Assembly (NCBI RefSeq): GCF_902686445.1
Contig: NC_062222.1
Span: 132,129,035-132,193,034, forward strand
Origin: Sciurus carolinensis
Taxonomy: Eukaryota; Chordata; Mammalia; Rodentia; Sciuridae
Length of the DNA stretch: 64,000 nucleotides
Direction of reading: 5' to 3'
The notes below the pieces were generated by a model. The model had not been told where the DNA came from. It did not search any database and was given only the letters and a program-made list of their open reading frames with translations. Each line of letters opens with the position of its first letter. The first letter of the stretch is position 1. Shown here piece after piece: positions 46,561 through 57,085 of this stretch. Position numbers and translations under genes: made by a program.

Positions 46561-47231
46561 CCCAAGGCCTTTTGGGATTGATAATGGGACAGTAGGTAAG
46601 GAGATATCCAATCAGAAAACAAACATTCTGGGCCAAAGTTTCAACATGGCCATTTCTTTCTCCAGGTGGCAGAGTGGAGGAAAGTGGAGTGTGGACTAAA
46701 AGATGTGGGGTCCCATCCCGGTTGACTGTGGCACTGTGGGCCTGGGATGACGTTTCTGCCTCTGTACATCACGGTCTGTGCCTCGGCTGACCGTGTTCTA
46801 TTTGCCTGGAATGTTCTCCAGCCATACAAACTTCCTGTGGGGTGCCAAGCTCCCTCCTCAGAGAAGTCTCCTCAACTGGCTGATTCTGAGCTATCTCCTC
46901 CCTCTCCTGTGTCTCCACAGCATGCAATGGCCACTTATTAGACACTTTTCATGGTGCACTCAAATTTGTGTCTCCACATTTCCTCAGCCTTTCCGAAGAT
47001 AGCCATGTATTTCCATTTGCTGAGGTGACACAGGCTGTGGGGCCATGGTCCCCTCATTTCCTGCTTTAATCCCTGCATTAGTTGCTTTACTCTTGTGTTT
47101 ATGTTGTTTCCTCTCTTGGACGTTAATGGAATAATAACTCATAGTATCTGTGAATGCAGTTTTCCTTAGAAGCAGGGTCTTTGCCCATGTAACTGAAGTA
47201 AGATAAGATTGATACTGATTAGAATGATCCC
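46561..47231 (+). other. Unique sequence, no gene recognised
   Basis: Nothing I can support. Confidence 0.4.
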
Positions 47232-47646
47232 TGTAATGGTTTGGATGTGAGGTGTCCTCCAAAGCTGCTGTGTCAAGGCAGGAATGACCAGAGGTGAAAT
47301 GATCACATTACGAGAGCTGTAACCTAATCTAGTTTGAATGAACTGAGTCATACGGGGAAGCAGATGGGGCATGGCTGGAGAAGTTGAATCACTGTGGGTG
47401 TGCCCTGGAAGTATGCATCTTCCTTGTGACCCTTCCCCTCCCTCTCTGCTCCCCAGCACCAGGAGCTGAGCAGCTTTCCCCCACTACTACCTGTCCCCCA
47501 TGGTCTTCAATCTCACCTTGGGCCCAAAGTAATGGAGATGGCTGATCATGGACTGAACCTCTGAAACTGAGAGCCCAAAATGAAATTTTCCTCCCTAAGT
47601 TGTTCTTATTAGGTGTTTTGGTCACAAAGTAACAGTGACTAAATCA
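47232..47646 (+). mobile_element. MaLR-type solo LTR, sense
   Basis: Starts 'tgtaatggtttggatgtgag' and ends 'gtgactaaatca'. The interior shares 'caggaatgaccagaggtgaa', 'acgagagctgtaacctaatc' and 'tctgaaactgagagcccaaa' with the 29,608 copy. Confidence 0.8.
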
Positions 47647-47669
47647 AGCCCAAATAGTACCAGTGACTG

Positions 47670-48050
47670 GTACTATAGCTGGGATCTTGAATGTCCCCCA
47701 AACTCTATATCTTTGAAGGCTTGGTTCCCGGGGTGGCACCATGAGAGGTGTTGGAACCTTTAAGATGTGGGACCTAATGGGAAGTCTTCAGGTCTTTGGA
47801 GGTGTGTCCTTGAAGGGGACCATAGGATCCTGGTCCCCTCCTCACTTTCTTTTTTGCTTCCTGGCCACAAAGTGAAAGTTTTGCTCTGCCACATTCTCCT
47901 GCCACGATGTGCTGCCTCATCGTAGATCCAAAACAATGGGGGCTGAGCATAGAACGGAACCTCTAAAATTGTGAATGAAACTAAACTTTTCTCTTGGTTA
48001 GTTAATTATCTCATGTATTTGTTCTACTAATGAGCAACTGACTGACAGAA
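47670..48050 (+). mobile_element. Second MaLR-type LTR, different subfamily
   Basis: 'gatcttgaatgtcccccaaa', 'aggcttggttcccgggg', 'gatgtgggacctaatgggaa', 'gaacctctaaaattgtgaat' and 'gcaactgactgacagaa' follow an MST/MLT-like plan but differ clearly from the adjacent LTR. Confidence 0.55.
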
Positions 48051-48719
48051 CTGGCGTGCTTGTAAGAGAAGGAGATTGGGAGACAAAGAAACAAGCACAG
48101 AGAGAAGACAGCCTCGTGGAGGTGGAGGTAGGATTGGGAGTGACACTGTAGCAAGCCAAGAAGTACCAACTATTGCTGGCACCACCAGAGATGGGCATGG
48201 GCAAGGAAGGGATCTTCTCTAGAACCTTCTAGGACCATGGCTCTGCCAGAGCACTATTTTCATGTATCTGACCTCTAGAACTGTGCAAGAATAATTTTAT
48301 GTTGCTTGAAGCAACTCAGTGTAAAACAACAATTGGAAATAGCATAAATGTGAATGTTTTTCCATTTCTCCTAATTCAATGGACTTTTTGATCTTTTTTT
48401 TTTTAAATATGCTCTGGGTGATATAACTAAAACATGACTGAACAATTCTTGTTCCACTGGCACCTTCTCCATGATCAATATAAATGTTTGAATCTCTCAG
48501 TCCTGGTGGGACTCCCTGTTCCAGTCTGGATAGAAGAATTACCCTCTCCTTCCTTTGCTAAGATCGGGTTTATCTATATTTCTACACTGAAGTTATGCTA
48601 TAGAAGTATGAATTTCTAAACCTTAGTGGCTCTTTCACCCTTTTTACCTTACTTTTCTCTCTCTGAGTAATATCTTCCCTGGATTCCATGCATGCTCTCT
48701 TCATGTCTGTGTTCACTTC
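48051..48719 (+). other. Unique sequence, no gene recognised
   Basis: Nothing I can support. Confidence 0.4.
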
Positions 48720-48899
48720 TTCTTAGGCTCTTAGTGGATAGTACTCACTCCACCCTCCCCCTACTCGTTCAGGTAGAAGAGAGTGATGACCTCTGTCCTT
48801 CAGACCTTCACTTTTTACCTTAAATGCCATTCTTAAGTTTATCTTATTCAAGGCTTTCAATGACCATCTACTTTCTGATCCAACACCAGCTTGACTTCT
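48720..48899 (+). mobile_element. L2 LINE, left part (host of the full-length L1)
   Basis: Diverged sense L2 sequence. It continues after the L1 at 55,570 with 'acccatcagatagtgaacac' and 'ctgggtcattcttttgttca', which fit the L2 ORF2 C-terminal region. Assignment rests mainly on the right-hand part. Confidence 0.45.
48886..48899 (+). repeat. Target-site duplication, left copy
   Basis: 'ccagcttgacttct' (14 bp) is repeated exactly at 55,556-55,569 and bounds the L1. Confidence 0.92.
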
Positions 48900-49031
48900 T
48901 TTTTTTAAATTTATTTTTATTGTAAAGAAATGGGATACATGTTATATCTCTGTTTGTACATGCAGTAATGGCATATCATTTGCGTAATCATACATTTACA
49001 TAGAGTAATGGTGTTTGATTCATTCTGTTAT

Positions 49032-49120
49032 TTTTTCCTTTCCCCCCACCTGCCCCACCCCTCTTTTCCCTCTATACAGTCCCTCCTTCCTCCATTCTGG
49101 CCCCCCTCCCATCCCCATTA
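49032..49120 (-). other. Polypurine tract of the L1 3' UTR
   Basis: C/T-rich on the plus strand, hence G-rich in L1 sense, with several G runs. Such tracts are a standard feature of L1 3' UTRs and could form G-quadruplexes. Confidence 0.8.
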
Positions 49121-49127
49121 TGTGTCA

Positions 49128-51307
49128 TCATCCACTTATCAGCAAGATCATTCGTCCTTTGGTTTTTGGAGATTGGCTTATCTCACTTAACATGATATTC
49201 TCCAATTTCATCCATTTGCCTGCAAATGCCAAAATTTTATTATTCTTTATAGCTGAGTAATATTCCATTGTATATATACAGCACAGTTTCTTTATCCATT
49301 CATCGACTGAAGGAAATCGAGGTTGGTTCCACAATCTGACTATTGTGAATTGAGCAGCTATGAACATTGATGTGGCTGCATCTCTGTAGTATGCTGATTT
49401 TAAGTCCTTTGGGTATAGGCCAAGGAGTGGGATAGCTGGGTCAAATGGTGGTTCCATTCCAAGTTTTCTGAGGAATCTCCACACTGCTTTCCAGAGTGGC
49501 TACACTAATTTGCAGGCCCACCAGCAATATATGACTGTACGTTTTCCCCCACATCCTCTCTAACACGTATTGTTGCTTGTATTCTTGATAATCGCCATAC
49601 TAATTGGGGTGAGATGGAATCTTAGGGTAGTTTTGATTTGCATTTCTCTTCTTACTAAAGATGGTGAACATTTTTTCATATGTTTATTGATTGCTTATAG
49701 ATCTTCTTCTATGAAGTGTCTGTTCATTTCCTTAACCCATTTGTTGATTGGGTTATTTGTATTCTTGGTGTAGAGTTTTATGAATTCTTTATATATTCTG
49801 GAAATTAGTGCTGTATCTGAAGTATGAGTGGCAAAGATTTTCTCCCACTCTGTAGGCTCTCTCTTCACATTGCTGATAGTTTCCTTTGCTGAGAGAAAGC
49901 TATTCCCAGTTATTGATTCTTGCTTTTATTTCTTGTGCTATGGGAGTCCTGTTAAGGAAGTCTGATCCTAAGCCAACAAGTTGAAGATTTGGACCTACTT
50001 TTTCTTCTTTAAGATGCAGGGTATCTGGTCTGATTTCAAGGTCTTTGATCCATTGTGAGTTGATTTTTGTGCAGGGTGAGAGATAGGGGTTAATTTCATT
50101 TTGTTGAATATGGATTTCCAGTTTTCCCAGGACCTTTTGTTGAAGAGGTTATCTTTTCTCCATTGCATATTTTTGGCACCTTTATCTAGTATGAGAAAAT
50201 TGTATTTATTTGGGTTTGTTTCCGTGCCTCTATTCTGTCCCATTGATCTACCTGTCTATTTTGGTACCAATACCATGCTGTTTTTATTACCATTGCTTTG
50301 TAATATAGTTTAAGTTCTGGTATTGTGATACCCCCTGTTTCATTCTTCCTGCTAAGGATTGCTTTAGCTATTTTGGGTTTCTTATTCTTCTAGATGAATT
50401 TCATGATTGTTTGCTCTATTTCTGTAAGGTACATCATTGGGATTTTAATTGGAATTGCATTGAATCTGTATAGTACTTTTTGTAGTATGACCATTTTGAC
50501 AATATTAATTCTGCCTATCCAAGAACATGGGAGATCTTTCTATCTTGGAAGGGCTTCCTCAATTTCTTCCTTCAATGTTTTGTAGTTTTCATTGTAGAGA
50601 TTTTTTACCTCTTTGGTTAGATTGATTCCCAAGTATTTTTTTTTATTTTTTTGAGGCTATTGCAAATGGAGTTGTTTTCCTCATTTCCCTTTCAGATGTT
50701 TCATCGCTTGCATATAAAAATGCTTTAGATTTATGCATGTTGATTTTATAGCCTGCTATTTTGCTGAATTCATTGGTGAAGTCTAGAAGTTTTCTAGGAG
50801 AGTTTTTTGGATCCTCTAAATATAGAATCATGTCATCAGCAAATAGTGACAGTTTAAGTTCCTCTTTTCCTGTGCATATTCTTTTAATTTCTTTAGTCTG
50901 TCTAATTGCTTTGGCTAGAGTTTCAAGGACAATGTTGAATAGAAGTGGTGGAAGAGGACATCCCTGTCTTGTTCCCATTTTTAAAGGGAATGGTTTCAGT
51001 TTTTCTCCATTAAGAGTGATGTTGGCTTTGGGCTTAGCATAAATAGGCTTTACAATGTTCAGGTATATTCCTACTATCCCTATTTTTTCTAGTGTTTTGA
51101 GCATGAAGGGGTGTTGTATTTTGTCGAATGCTTTTTCTGCATCAATTGAAATAAACATATGATTCTTATCCTTAAGTATATTGACATGATGGATTACGTT
51201 TATCGATTTACAGATGTTAAACCAGCCTTGTGGGGCTGGGGAGATAGCTCAGTCAGTAGAGTGCTTGCCTTGTAAGCACAAGGCCCTGGGTTCGATCCCC
51301 AGCACCC

Positions 51308-51339
<32 letters not shown>

Positions 51340-53045
51340 ATCAACCTTGCATTCCAGGGATGAACTCCACTTGATCGTGGTGCATAATTTTCTTAATACG
51401 GTTTTGGATATGTTTTGCCAATATTTTGTTAAGGATCTTTGCATCTATATTCATCAAGGATATTGGTCTAAAATTCTCTTTCCTTGATGTGTTTGGGTAT
51501 GAGGGTGATATTAGCTTCATAGAATGCATTTGGTAGGGTACACTCCTTTTCTATTTCCTAGAATACTTTGAGAAGTATTGGAATGAGTTCTTCTTTGAAG
51601 GTCTTGTAGAACTCGGCTGAGAATCTGTCTGGTCCTGGGCTTTTCTTGGATGGTAGGTTTTTAATGGCTTCTTCTATTTTGTTGCTTGATATTGATCTGT
51701 TCAAGTTGTGTATGTCCTCCTGGTTCAGTTTGGGAGGAGCATATGTCTCTAGAAATTTGTCAATGTCTTTGGTAATTTCTATTTTGTTAGAATACATATT
51801 TTCAAAGTAGCTTCTCATTATGTTATGTATCTCAGTGGTGTCTGTTGTGATATTTCCTTTTTCATCACAAATTTTAGTAATTTGAATTTTCTCTCTCCTT
51901 CTCTTTGTTAGTGTGGCTAAGGGTTTGTCTATTTTGTTTACTTTTTCAAAGAACCAACTTTTTGTTTTGTCAATTTTTTGAATTGTTTCAATTTCATTGA
52001 TTTCAGCTCTGATTTTAATTATTTCCTGTCTTCTACTACTTTTGCTATTATTCTGTTCTTCTTTTTCTAGGGCTTTGAGCTGTAATGTTAGGTCATTTAG
52101 TTGTTGACTTTTCATTCTTTTGTGGAATGCGCTCTACGCAATGAATTTTCCTCTTAGTACCGCTTTCATAGTGTCCCAGAGATTTTGATATGTTGTATCG
52201 TCGTCGTTCTCATTGACCTCTAAGAATTTTTTTATCTCCTCCCTGATGTTTTTTGTTATCCATGTTTCATTCAATAGCATATTATTTAGTCCTTAGGTGT
52301 TGGAGTAATTTCTATTTTTTATTTTGTCATTGATTTCTACTCTCAGTCCATTATAATCTGATAGAACACAATGCAGTATCTCTATTTTTTTGCATTTCCT
52401 AAGGGCTGCTTTGTGGCATAACATATGGTGTATTTTCGAGAAGGTTCCATGTGCTGCTGAGAAGAAAGTGAATCTGCTTGTTGATGGATGGAATATTCTA
52501 TATATGTCTATTAAGTCTAGGTTATTGATTGCGTTACTGAGTTCTATGGTTTCTTTGGTTAGTTTCTGTTTGGAAGATCTATCTAGTGGTGACAGCAGTG
52601 TGTTAAAGTCACCCAGAATCATTGTGTTGTGGTCTATTTGATTCCTGAAATTGAGAAGGATTTGTTTGATGTACAGGAATGCACCATTGTTTAGGGCATA
52701 AATATTTACTATCGTTATGTCTTCCTGATTTATGGTTCTTCTTAAGCAGTATGAAATGTCCTTCTTTATCCCTTCTGACTAACTTTGGCTTGAAGTCCAC
52801 TTTATCTGATATAATGATGGAAACCCCCACTTTGTTATTGAGTCCATGTGCATGGTAGTTTTTTTTTCCCATCCTTTCACCTTTAGTTTGTGGATTTCTT
52901 TTTCTATGATATGAGTCTCTTGGAGGCAGTATATTGTTGGGTCTTCCTTTTTAATCCACTCTGCCAGTCTATGTCTTTTGATTGATGAGTTTAGGCCATT
53001 AACATTCAGGGTTATTATTGAGATATGATTTGTATTCCCAGTCAT
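49128..53045 (-). pseudogene. L1 ORF2 (endonuclease + reverse transcriptase), broken
   Basis: The ATG at 53,045 opens 'MTGNTNHISIITLNVNGLN', the usual ORF2 start, 56 bp after ORF1. After removing the SINE and its duplication the span is about 1266 codons, close to the family norm. Endonuclease: 'QETH' near residue 43 and 'GDFNT' (frame 52,622-52,293), but the motif normally reading SDH is 'SDYN' (codon 52,353-52,355), so an essential histidine is lost. RT: 'PGPDRF', '[16 protein letters not shown]', '[11 protein letters not shown]', 'GTRQGCPL' and the catalytic 'FADDM' (frame 51,158-50,643). C-terminal: 'LWNQPRFPSVDEWIKKL' (49,484-49,128). There are at least five frame breaks and an ID SINE splits the RT. 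It cannot act. Confidence 0.92.
51231..51339 (+). mobile_element. ID SINE in L1 ORF2
   Basis: Tight ID sequence with Pol III boxes: A-box region 'tagctcagtcagtagagtg' and B box 'gggttcgatcccc', then 'cagcaccc' and a poly(A) tail of about 20 followed by 'gagaaaaaaaaa'. Direct repeats of 10 bp with two mismatches flank it ('accagccttg' at 51,221-51,230, 'atcaaccttg' at 51,340-51,349). It inserted into the L1 after the L1 was in place, opposite to L1 sense. Confidence 0.92.
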
Positions 53046-53101
53046 TTGGGCTTATTTTTGGTTTTTAACTTGGCTCGGATTCTCCTTTGAGTGGTTTTTC
53101 T

Positions 53102-54138
53102 CTAAGGTAGTTCCTCCCTTTGCTGATCTATATTGTTGTTTTTCATTTCCTCCTCTTGGAGTATTTTGTTGAGAATATTCTGTAGTGCAGGCTTTCTATT
53201 TGTAAATTCTTTTAACTTTTGTTTATCATGGAAGGATTTTATTTCATCTTCAAATCTGAAGGTTAGTGTTGCTGGGTATAGGATTCTTGGTTGGCAACCA
53301 TGTTCTTTCAGAGCTTGAAATACATTGTTCCAGGCCCTTCTAGCTTTTAGAGTCTGGGTTGAGAAGTCTGCTGCTATCTGTATTGCTTTCCCCCTATATG
53401 TAATCTGATGTGTTTTTCTTGAGGCCTTCAAAATCCTATCTTTATTTTGAATGTTAGGCATTTTCATTATAATGTGCCTTGGTGTGGATCTGTTGTGATT
53501 TTGTGCATTTTGTGTTCTGTAAGTCTCTTGTATTTGATTTTCCATTTCATTCTTCAGGTTTGGGAAATTTTCTGATATTATTTCATTGAATAGGTTGTTC
53601 ATTCCTTTGGTTTGTATCTCTATGCCTTCCTCAATCCCAGTAATTCTTAAATTTGGTCTTTTCATGATGTCCCATACTTCTTGGAGACTCTGTTCATGAT
53701 TTCTTACCATCTTCTCTGTTTGGGCGACATTATTTTCAAGATTAAATATTTTGTCTTCATTGTCTGAGGTTCTGTCTTCCAAGTGGTCTTGTCTTTTGGT
53801 GATGCTTTCCATTGAGTTTTTTATTTGGTTTATTGTTTCCTTCATTTCAAGAATTTCCATTTGTTTTTTTTGTTGTTGTTGTTGTTTTTTATTTTTAGAA
53901 TCTCTATCTCTTTGTTGAAATGATCTTTTGCTTCCTGAAGTTGCTCTTTCAACTGCTTATTGGTATTATCATTCATTGCCTGCATTTGCTTTCTTATCTC
54001 ATCCTTTGTTTTGTGAATCATCTTAATCATGTATAATCTGAAGTCCTTTTCTGATATTTCTTCTACCATACTGTTATTGGTTTCTATTAATATAGAATCT
54101 AGATTTGTTTGGATCATGTTCTTCCCTTGTTCTTTCAT
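53102..54138 (-). pseudogene. L1 ORF1, frameshifted
   Basis: ORF1 encodes the L1 RNA-binding chaperone. The total span (1037 bp, about 345 codons) fits the usual length. The N-terminal 98 codons (54,138-53,842) hold a charged coiled-coil-like region ending in an Asn/Lys tract. The remaining 252 codons (53,860-53,102) are in another frame and contain more coiled coil, the RRM-like 'NLRITGIEEG' near residue 70 of that frame, and the C-terminal domain ('ARRAWNNVFQALKEHGCQPRILYPATLTF'). The shift falls in or next to an (AAC)n/(A)n run at 53,862-53,892, so slippage is the likely cause. The domains are otherwise well preserved, consistent with a fairly young copy. Confidence 0.9.
53862..53892 (-). 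repeat. (AAC)n and A-run inside L1 ORF1
   Basis: On the plus strand (ttg)5 is flanked by T runs. In ORF1 it encodes five Asn residues followed by Lys/Asn. It coincides with the ORF1 frameshift. Confidence 0.85.
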
Positions 54139-55555
54139 ATTGTTCTTGTATCTTCCCCTCTAGCAGGCAGATCTGTGGTATTGCAGATTTCCCCCTATAG
54201 GTTTATAGTGGCTCTATAGGTTTTCAAAACATTTTCTTTAAGGGGAGATCAATATTAGCAATGCCCAATTCAGACACTGTGCAATCCTAGACCAAATAGC
54301 CCCTATGAGGACGATAACAAAATTGTCATAATAAACAGAATGAGTTCAAATATTATCTTCAGTATAACAAACAGATTTGCAATAAGCTCTGCAGTTTCTA
54401 ATGGAGCACAAGGAGGATGCAGAGGGATGTAGGATGTAGCTGTTAATGGGATAAGAAAAGAATATACAGAAGTTCTAGATAATAGAAAGGGTGAGAGTGT
54501 AATCAAAAGAAATTGGATGTTAGCATGCAAAAAGGGAGAAAGTGACTCTGAGGGAACAGGTAATCAAAAGGAAAAGAGAGCTAAAAAAATAAAGAAATAA
54601 AAACTTTAAATTGTTCAATGAGGAGAAGAAAGAAAATCTACACTATAACAGTCATATAGTATTCAAACCTCCCAGAGTTCAGTAGCCTGATGCATGAGAA
54701 GTACCTGACAATGAGCTTCAAGCCTCCAGCAGGTGTCTCAGGATGGGTTTTGCCCCACCTAAAGATCGGAGCTACAGCTTTCCGGATTATCCAAGATGGC
54801 TGCTCTGGCTTCCAAATGTGTTGGCAAATGGGGAGCTGCAGCTTGGGGTGTGGATGTGGTCAGCTGGAGGTCCTGGAGGCAGGGTGTGGTTGGTCAGGCT
54901 GGGGTCCTGGAGGTCGGGTGTGTTTGGTGTGGTTGCGGGATCCTGGAGGCCGGGTACAATCAGTCGGTCTGGGGTCCCGGTGGTAGGATGCTGTCAGTTG
55001 GTCTGGGGGTCCTGGCCGCAGGGAGCAGTCTCTCGATGTGAGGGCCCTGGAGGCAGTTAGTGACCGGTTGGGCTGAGGGATCCTGGAGATGGGGCTCAGT
55101 CAGTCCTGCCAGGGGTCCTATGGGGCCTGGCTGATGTCTCAAAAAGGCAGCAGCCACGTGTAACCAAACCTGCAGGTACTGTGGCAGAGAACTTCCAGGC
55201 AACAGCAGGCAGCTGGCACTCCACTGGTGGTCTGCAGTCTGCTGGCAGCTGTCGGACGATCGGGAGGAGAACCTCGGGTGGTGGATGATGGGTAGGTGAA
55301 AGGGAGGCGATGGACAGGCCAGAGGCAGGCAAATGGCAGATGATAGATGCCTGACAGTGAGCAATCTGCACTCAAAATAGGCGTTGATATGCTGACAGCC
55401 TGCAGGTGATCACAGTAGACAAAGGGTGTAAACAGCAGGGAATCGATAAGCAGCAAAAACTGCCTTACCAAGAAACAGATATCCTCTGCTTGAAACAGGA
55501 GTTATGGAGCTACAAGGAACACAGCCTCCCTCTAGTCCACCATCTTGGATCTCTC
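54139..55555 (-). promoter_or_regulatory. L1 5' UTR / internal promoter region
   Basis: About 1.4 kb upstream of ORF1. The outer part (54,740-55,555) is GC-rich; the inner part is AT-rich. It holds a YY1-like motif at the very start (minus strand, 55,541-55,547) and a second AAGATGGC in the opposite orientation at 54,793-54,800. A tandem array of about 35-bp units lies at 54,869-55,140. L1 5' UTRs drive Pol II transcription of the element. Frames here (54,690-55,625) are composition shadows. Confidence 0.8.
54869..55140 (-). repeat. Tandem array of about 35-bp units in the L1 5' UTR
   Basis: The phrase 'ggtcctggaggc' or a close variant recurs at 54,869, 54,903, 54,939, 54,973, 55,008, 55,043, 55,079 and 55,114, giving spacings of 34, 36, 34, 35, 35, 36 and 35 bases. 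Units also share a second half like 'ggtcagtcggtctg'. Seven full units and a partial eighth are seen, diverged from each other. Confidence 0.9.
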
Positions 55556-55569
55556 CCAGCTTGACTTCT
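55556..55569 (+). repeat. Target-site duplication, right copy
   Basis: 'ccagcttgacttct', identical to 48,886-48,899. Confidence 0.92.
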
Positions 55570-56260
55570 GATGCAACACTTAACTGTGTTGAACTACAAA
55601 ACAACCCATCAGATAGTGAACACACTTCCTGAACAATGCAACCTCAAAATGTCCTCACCTTGGGTTCCTGTCTTTGCTCCGGACTCTTTCTTCTTAACAT
55701 CTGAATGCAGAGTAATGACAGCACCATGCACTCAGCTATCGATGCCATTAATGTGATTTCTCCTGGGTCATTCTTTTGTTCACCTTCCCTCATGTAACCA
55801 ATGGTGGAACTCTAAGAATCCCATCTCTTTGATATATCTAATGTCCATAGGGTCCCCCTCAACCTGTTCCTTCCTCACATCTCTTGAACTGCTATAACAG
55901 TTTTCCACCAGGCCTGGTTGCTACCAATCTCTGTTTCCCAAGTCCATTTTATTGTTGCAGCCAGAGTAAATTTAGTAAAATGAAAATCAGGAGATAGCAT
56001 TCTCCTGCACCGTACATGAGAATCTCCCTTGAACCACTTCCTGATCAGCTACTAAGAGTTCTTCCTATTTACTTCTGCAATCTCATCTCCACCACCTCTT
56101 TTCTCTCCTTTCAGCCATACACCCCATGATTCAGACGTATCTAGTACTTGCTGTTCCCAAATAACAGATTGGCCCTGTTTCTATGCCTTCATTCATCCTG
56201 ACTTCTGGTCAAGAATACCCTTACCCATTAGATACCTAGAGAAAAGCTACCCTCTTCCAA
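55570..56260 (+). mobile_element. L2 LINE, right part
   Basis: Sense L2 blocks: 'acccatcagatagtgaacac', 'cctcaaaatgtcctcacctt', 'catcaccatgcactcagc'-like sequence near 55,720, 'cctgggtcattcttttgttc', 'ttgttgcagccagagtaaat', 'aatctcatctccaccacctc'. It is the continuation of the L2 split by the full-length L1. Confidence 0.6.
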
Positions 56261-56934
56261 GACTGAGAAATCATTTCTTTGTGAAGATTCCCCCACCTGC
56301 TCCACCTCTACGTAGGATTGCATCACTCAAATAAAGATGCATTCCGTGACTCTTCTGAACATAGCACCAGGGTTGCACTTTGTGCATGTTCATATGCCCA
56401 TTTTCCTCACTCAGCTGTGAAGACATTAGGACAGGACTGTGATGAGTTAAACCATTATTCCCACAACCCATCACGATGTTAAACTATGAGCTGATAAAAA
56501 AGTAAATGAATAAATAAATTAGTCTATGAGTTAGTGGATCTACTAAAAAAAGTCAGAAACTTTAATTCTGTGTTCTTAGAGTTTATGTGTTAATTTAGAT
56601 GAGATGCTATGTATGAAACTTACCTTATAAACTAAATAATTATGTATTGCTAAGAAATAAATTATTTTTTACTTCATCTTCAAAAGGAAGGGAGAAATTC
56701 TTAGTGTTGCCATTCTTATTCTAGAATTTTCACTGTAGAATGTTCTTCATGGGAATCATTGACAGGACACAAATTGAATAAAGATTTTATCACATTTTTA
56801 GTGTCTGTTAGTATGTGACAAAGACATGACTGGATTGGGGCCCAGGAGACCTGGGGTCTTATGAGAACATGACAATTTCCTTCCACTTTCTGGGATTCAG
56901 ATAAAAGGTGAGTCTTAGAACATATTCGAATATG
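56261..56934 (+). other. Unique sequence, no gene recognised
   Basis: Nothing I can support; AT-rich near 56,480-56,680. Confidence 0.4.
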
Positions 56935-57085
56935 TTTGTTTTTCCTTTCACCCATGAAGGAACTGAAGCTTGGGGAGATTAATTATCTAAGGGCACACAG
57001 ACTGAGGGGCAGCGATAGGAGTCAAAGTGACTGCCTGGATTCCCAGCCCTGCTCTTGACTGTAGACCACGCTGTCCTTCTCAGAT
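56935..57085 (-). repeat. MIR SINE fragment
   Basis: Antisense MIR: 'catgaaggaactgaagcttg', 'gggagattaattatctaagg', 'gcacacagactgagggg', 'gcctggattcccagccctgc'. Confidence 0.7.

Larger units (their letters stand above)
48900..55555 (-). mobile_element. Full-length young L1, antisense
   Basis: A complete LINE-1 layout is present. Read from the right there is a 5' UTR (55,555-54,139), ORF1 (54,138-53,102), a 56-bp spacer, ORF2 (53,045-49,128) and a 3' UTR with a polypurine tract and A-rich end (49,127-48,900). Exact 14-bp target duplications flank it. The 5' end reads, on the minus strand, 'gggagagatccaagatggtg' and contains a YY1-type AAGATGG motif, as at the start of other mammalian L1s. The length is about 6.66 kb, or 6.54 kb without the ID SINE at 51,231-51,339. 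ORF1 and ORF2 both carry disabling changes, so it is not able to move. It lies within an old L2. Confidence 0.95.

Noticed and set aside
51231..51305. Possible tRNA gene
   Set aside because: The A and B boxes belong to an ID SINE with poly(A) tail and target duplications; the body does not keep a tRNA cloverleaf.
54869..55140. CRISPR-like array
   Set aside because: The whole unit is repeated with drift, there are no unique spacers between conserved repeats, and it is in a mammalian L1.
54690..55625. Gly/Trp/Val-rich plus frames and Pro/Ser/His-rich minus frames
   Set aside because: They are translations of the tandem array and GC-rich L1 5' UTR.
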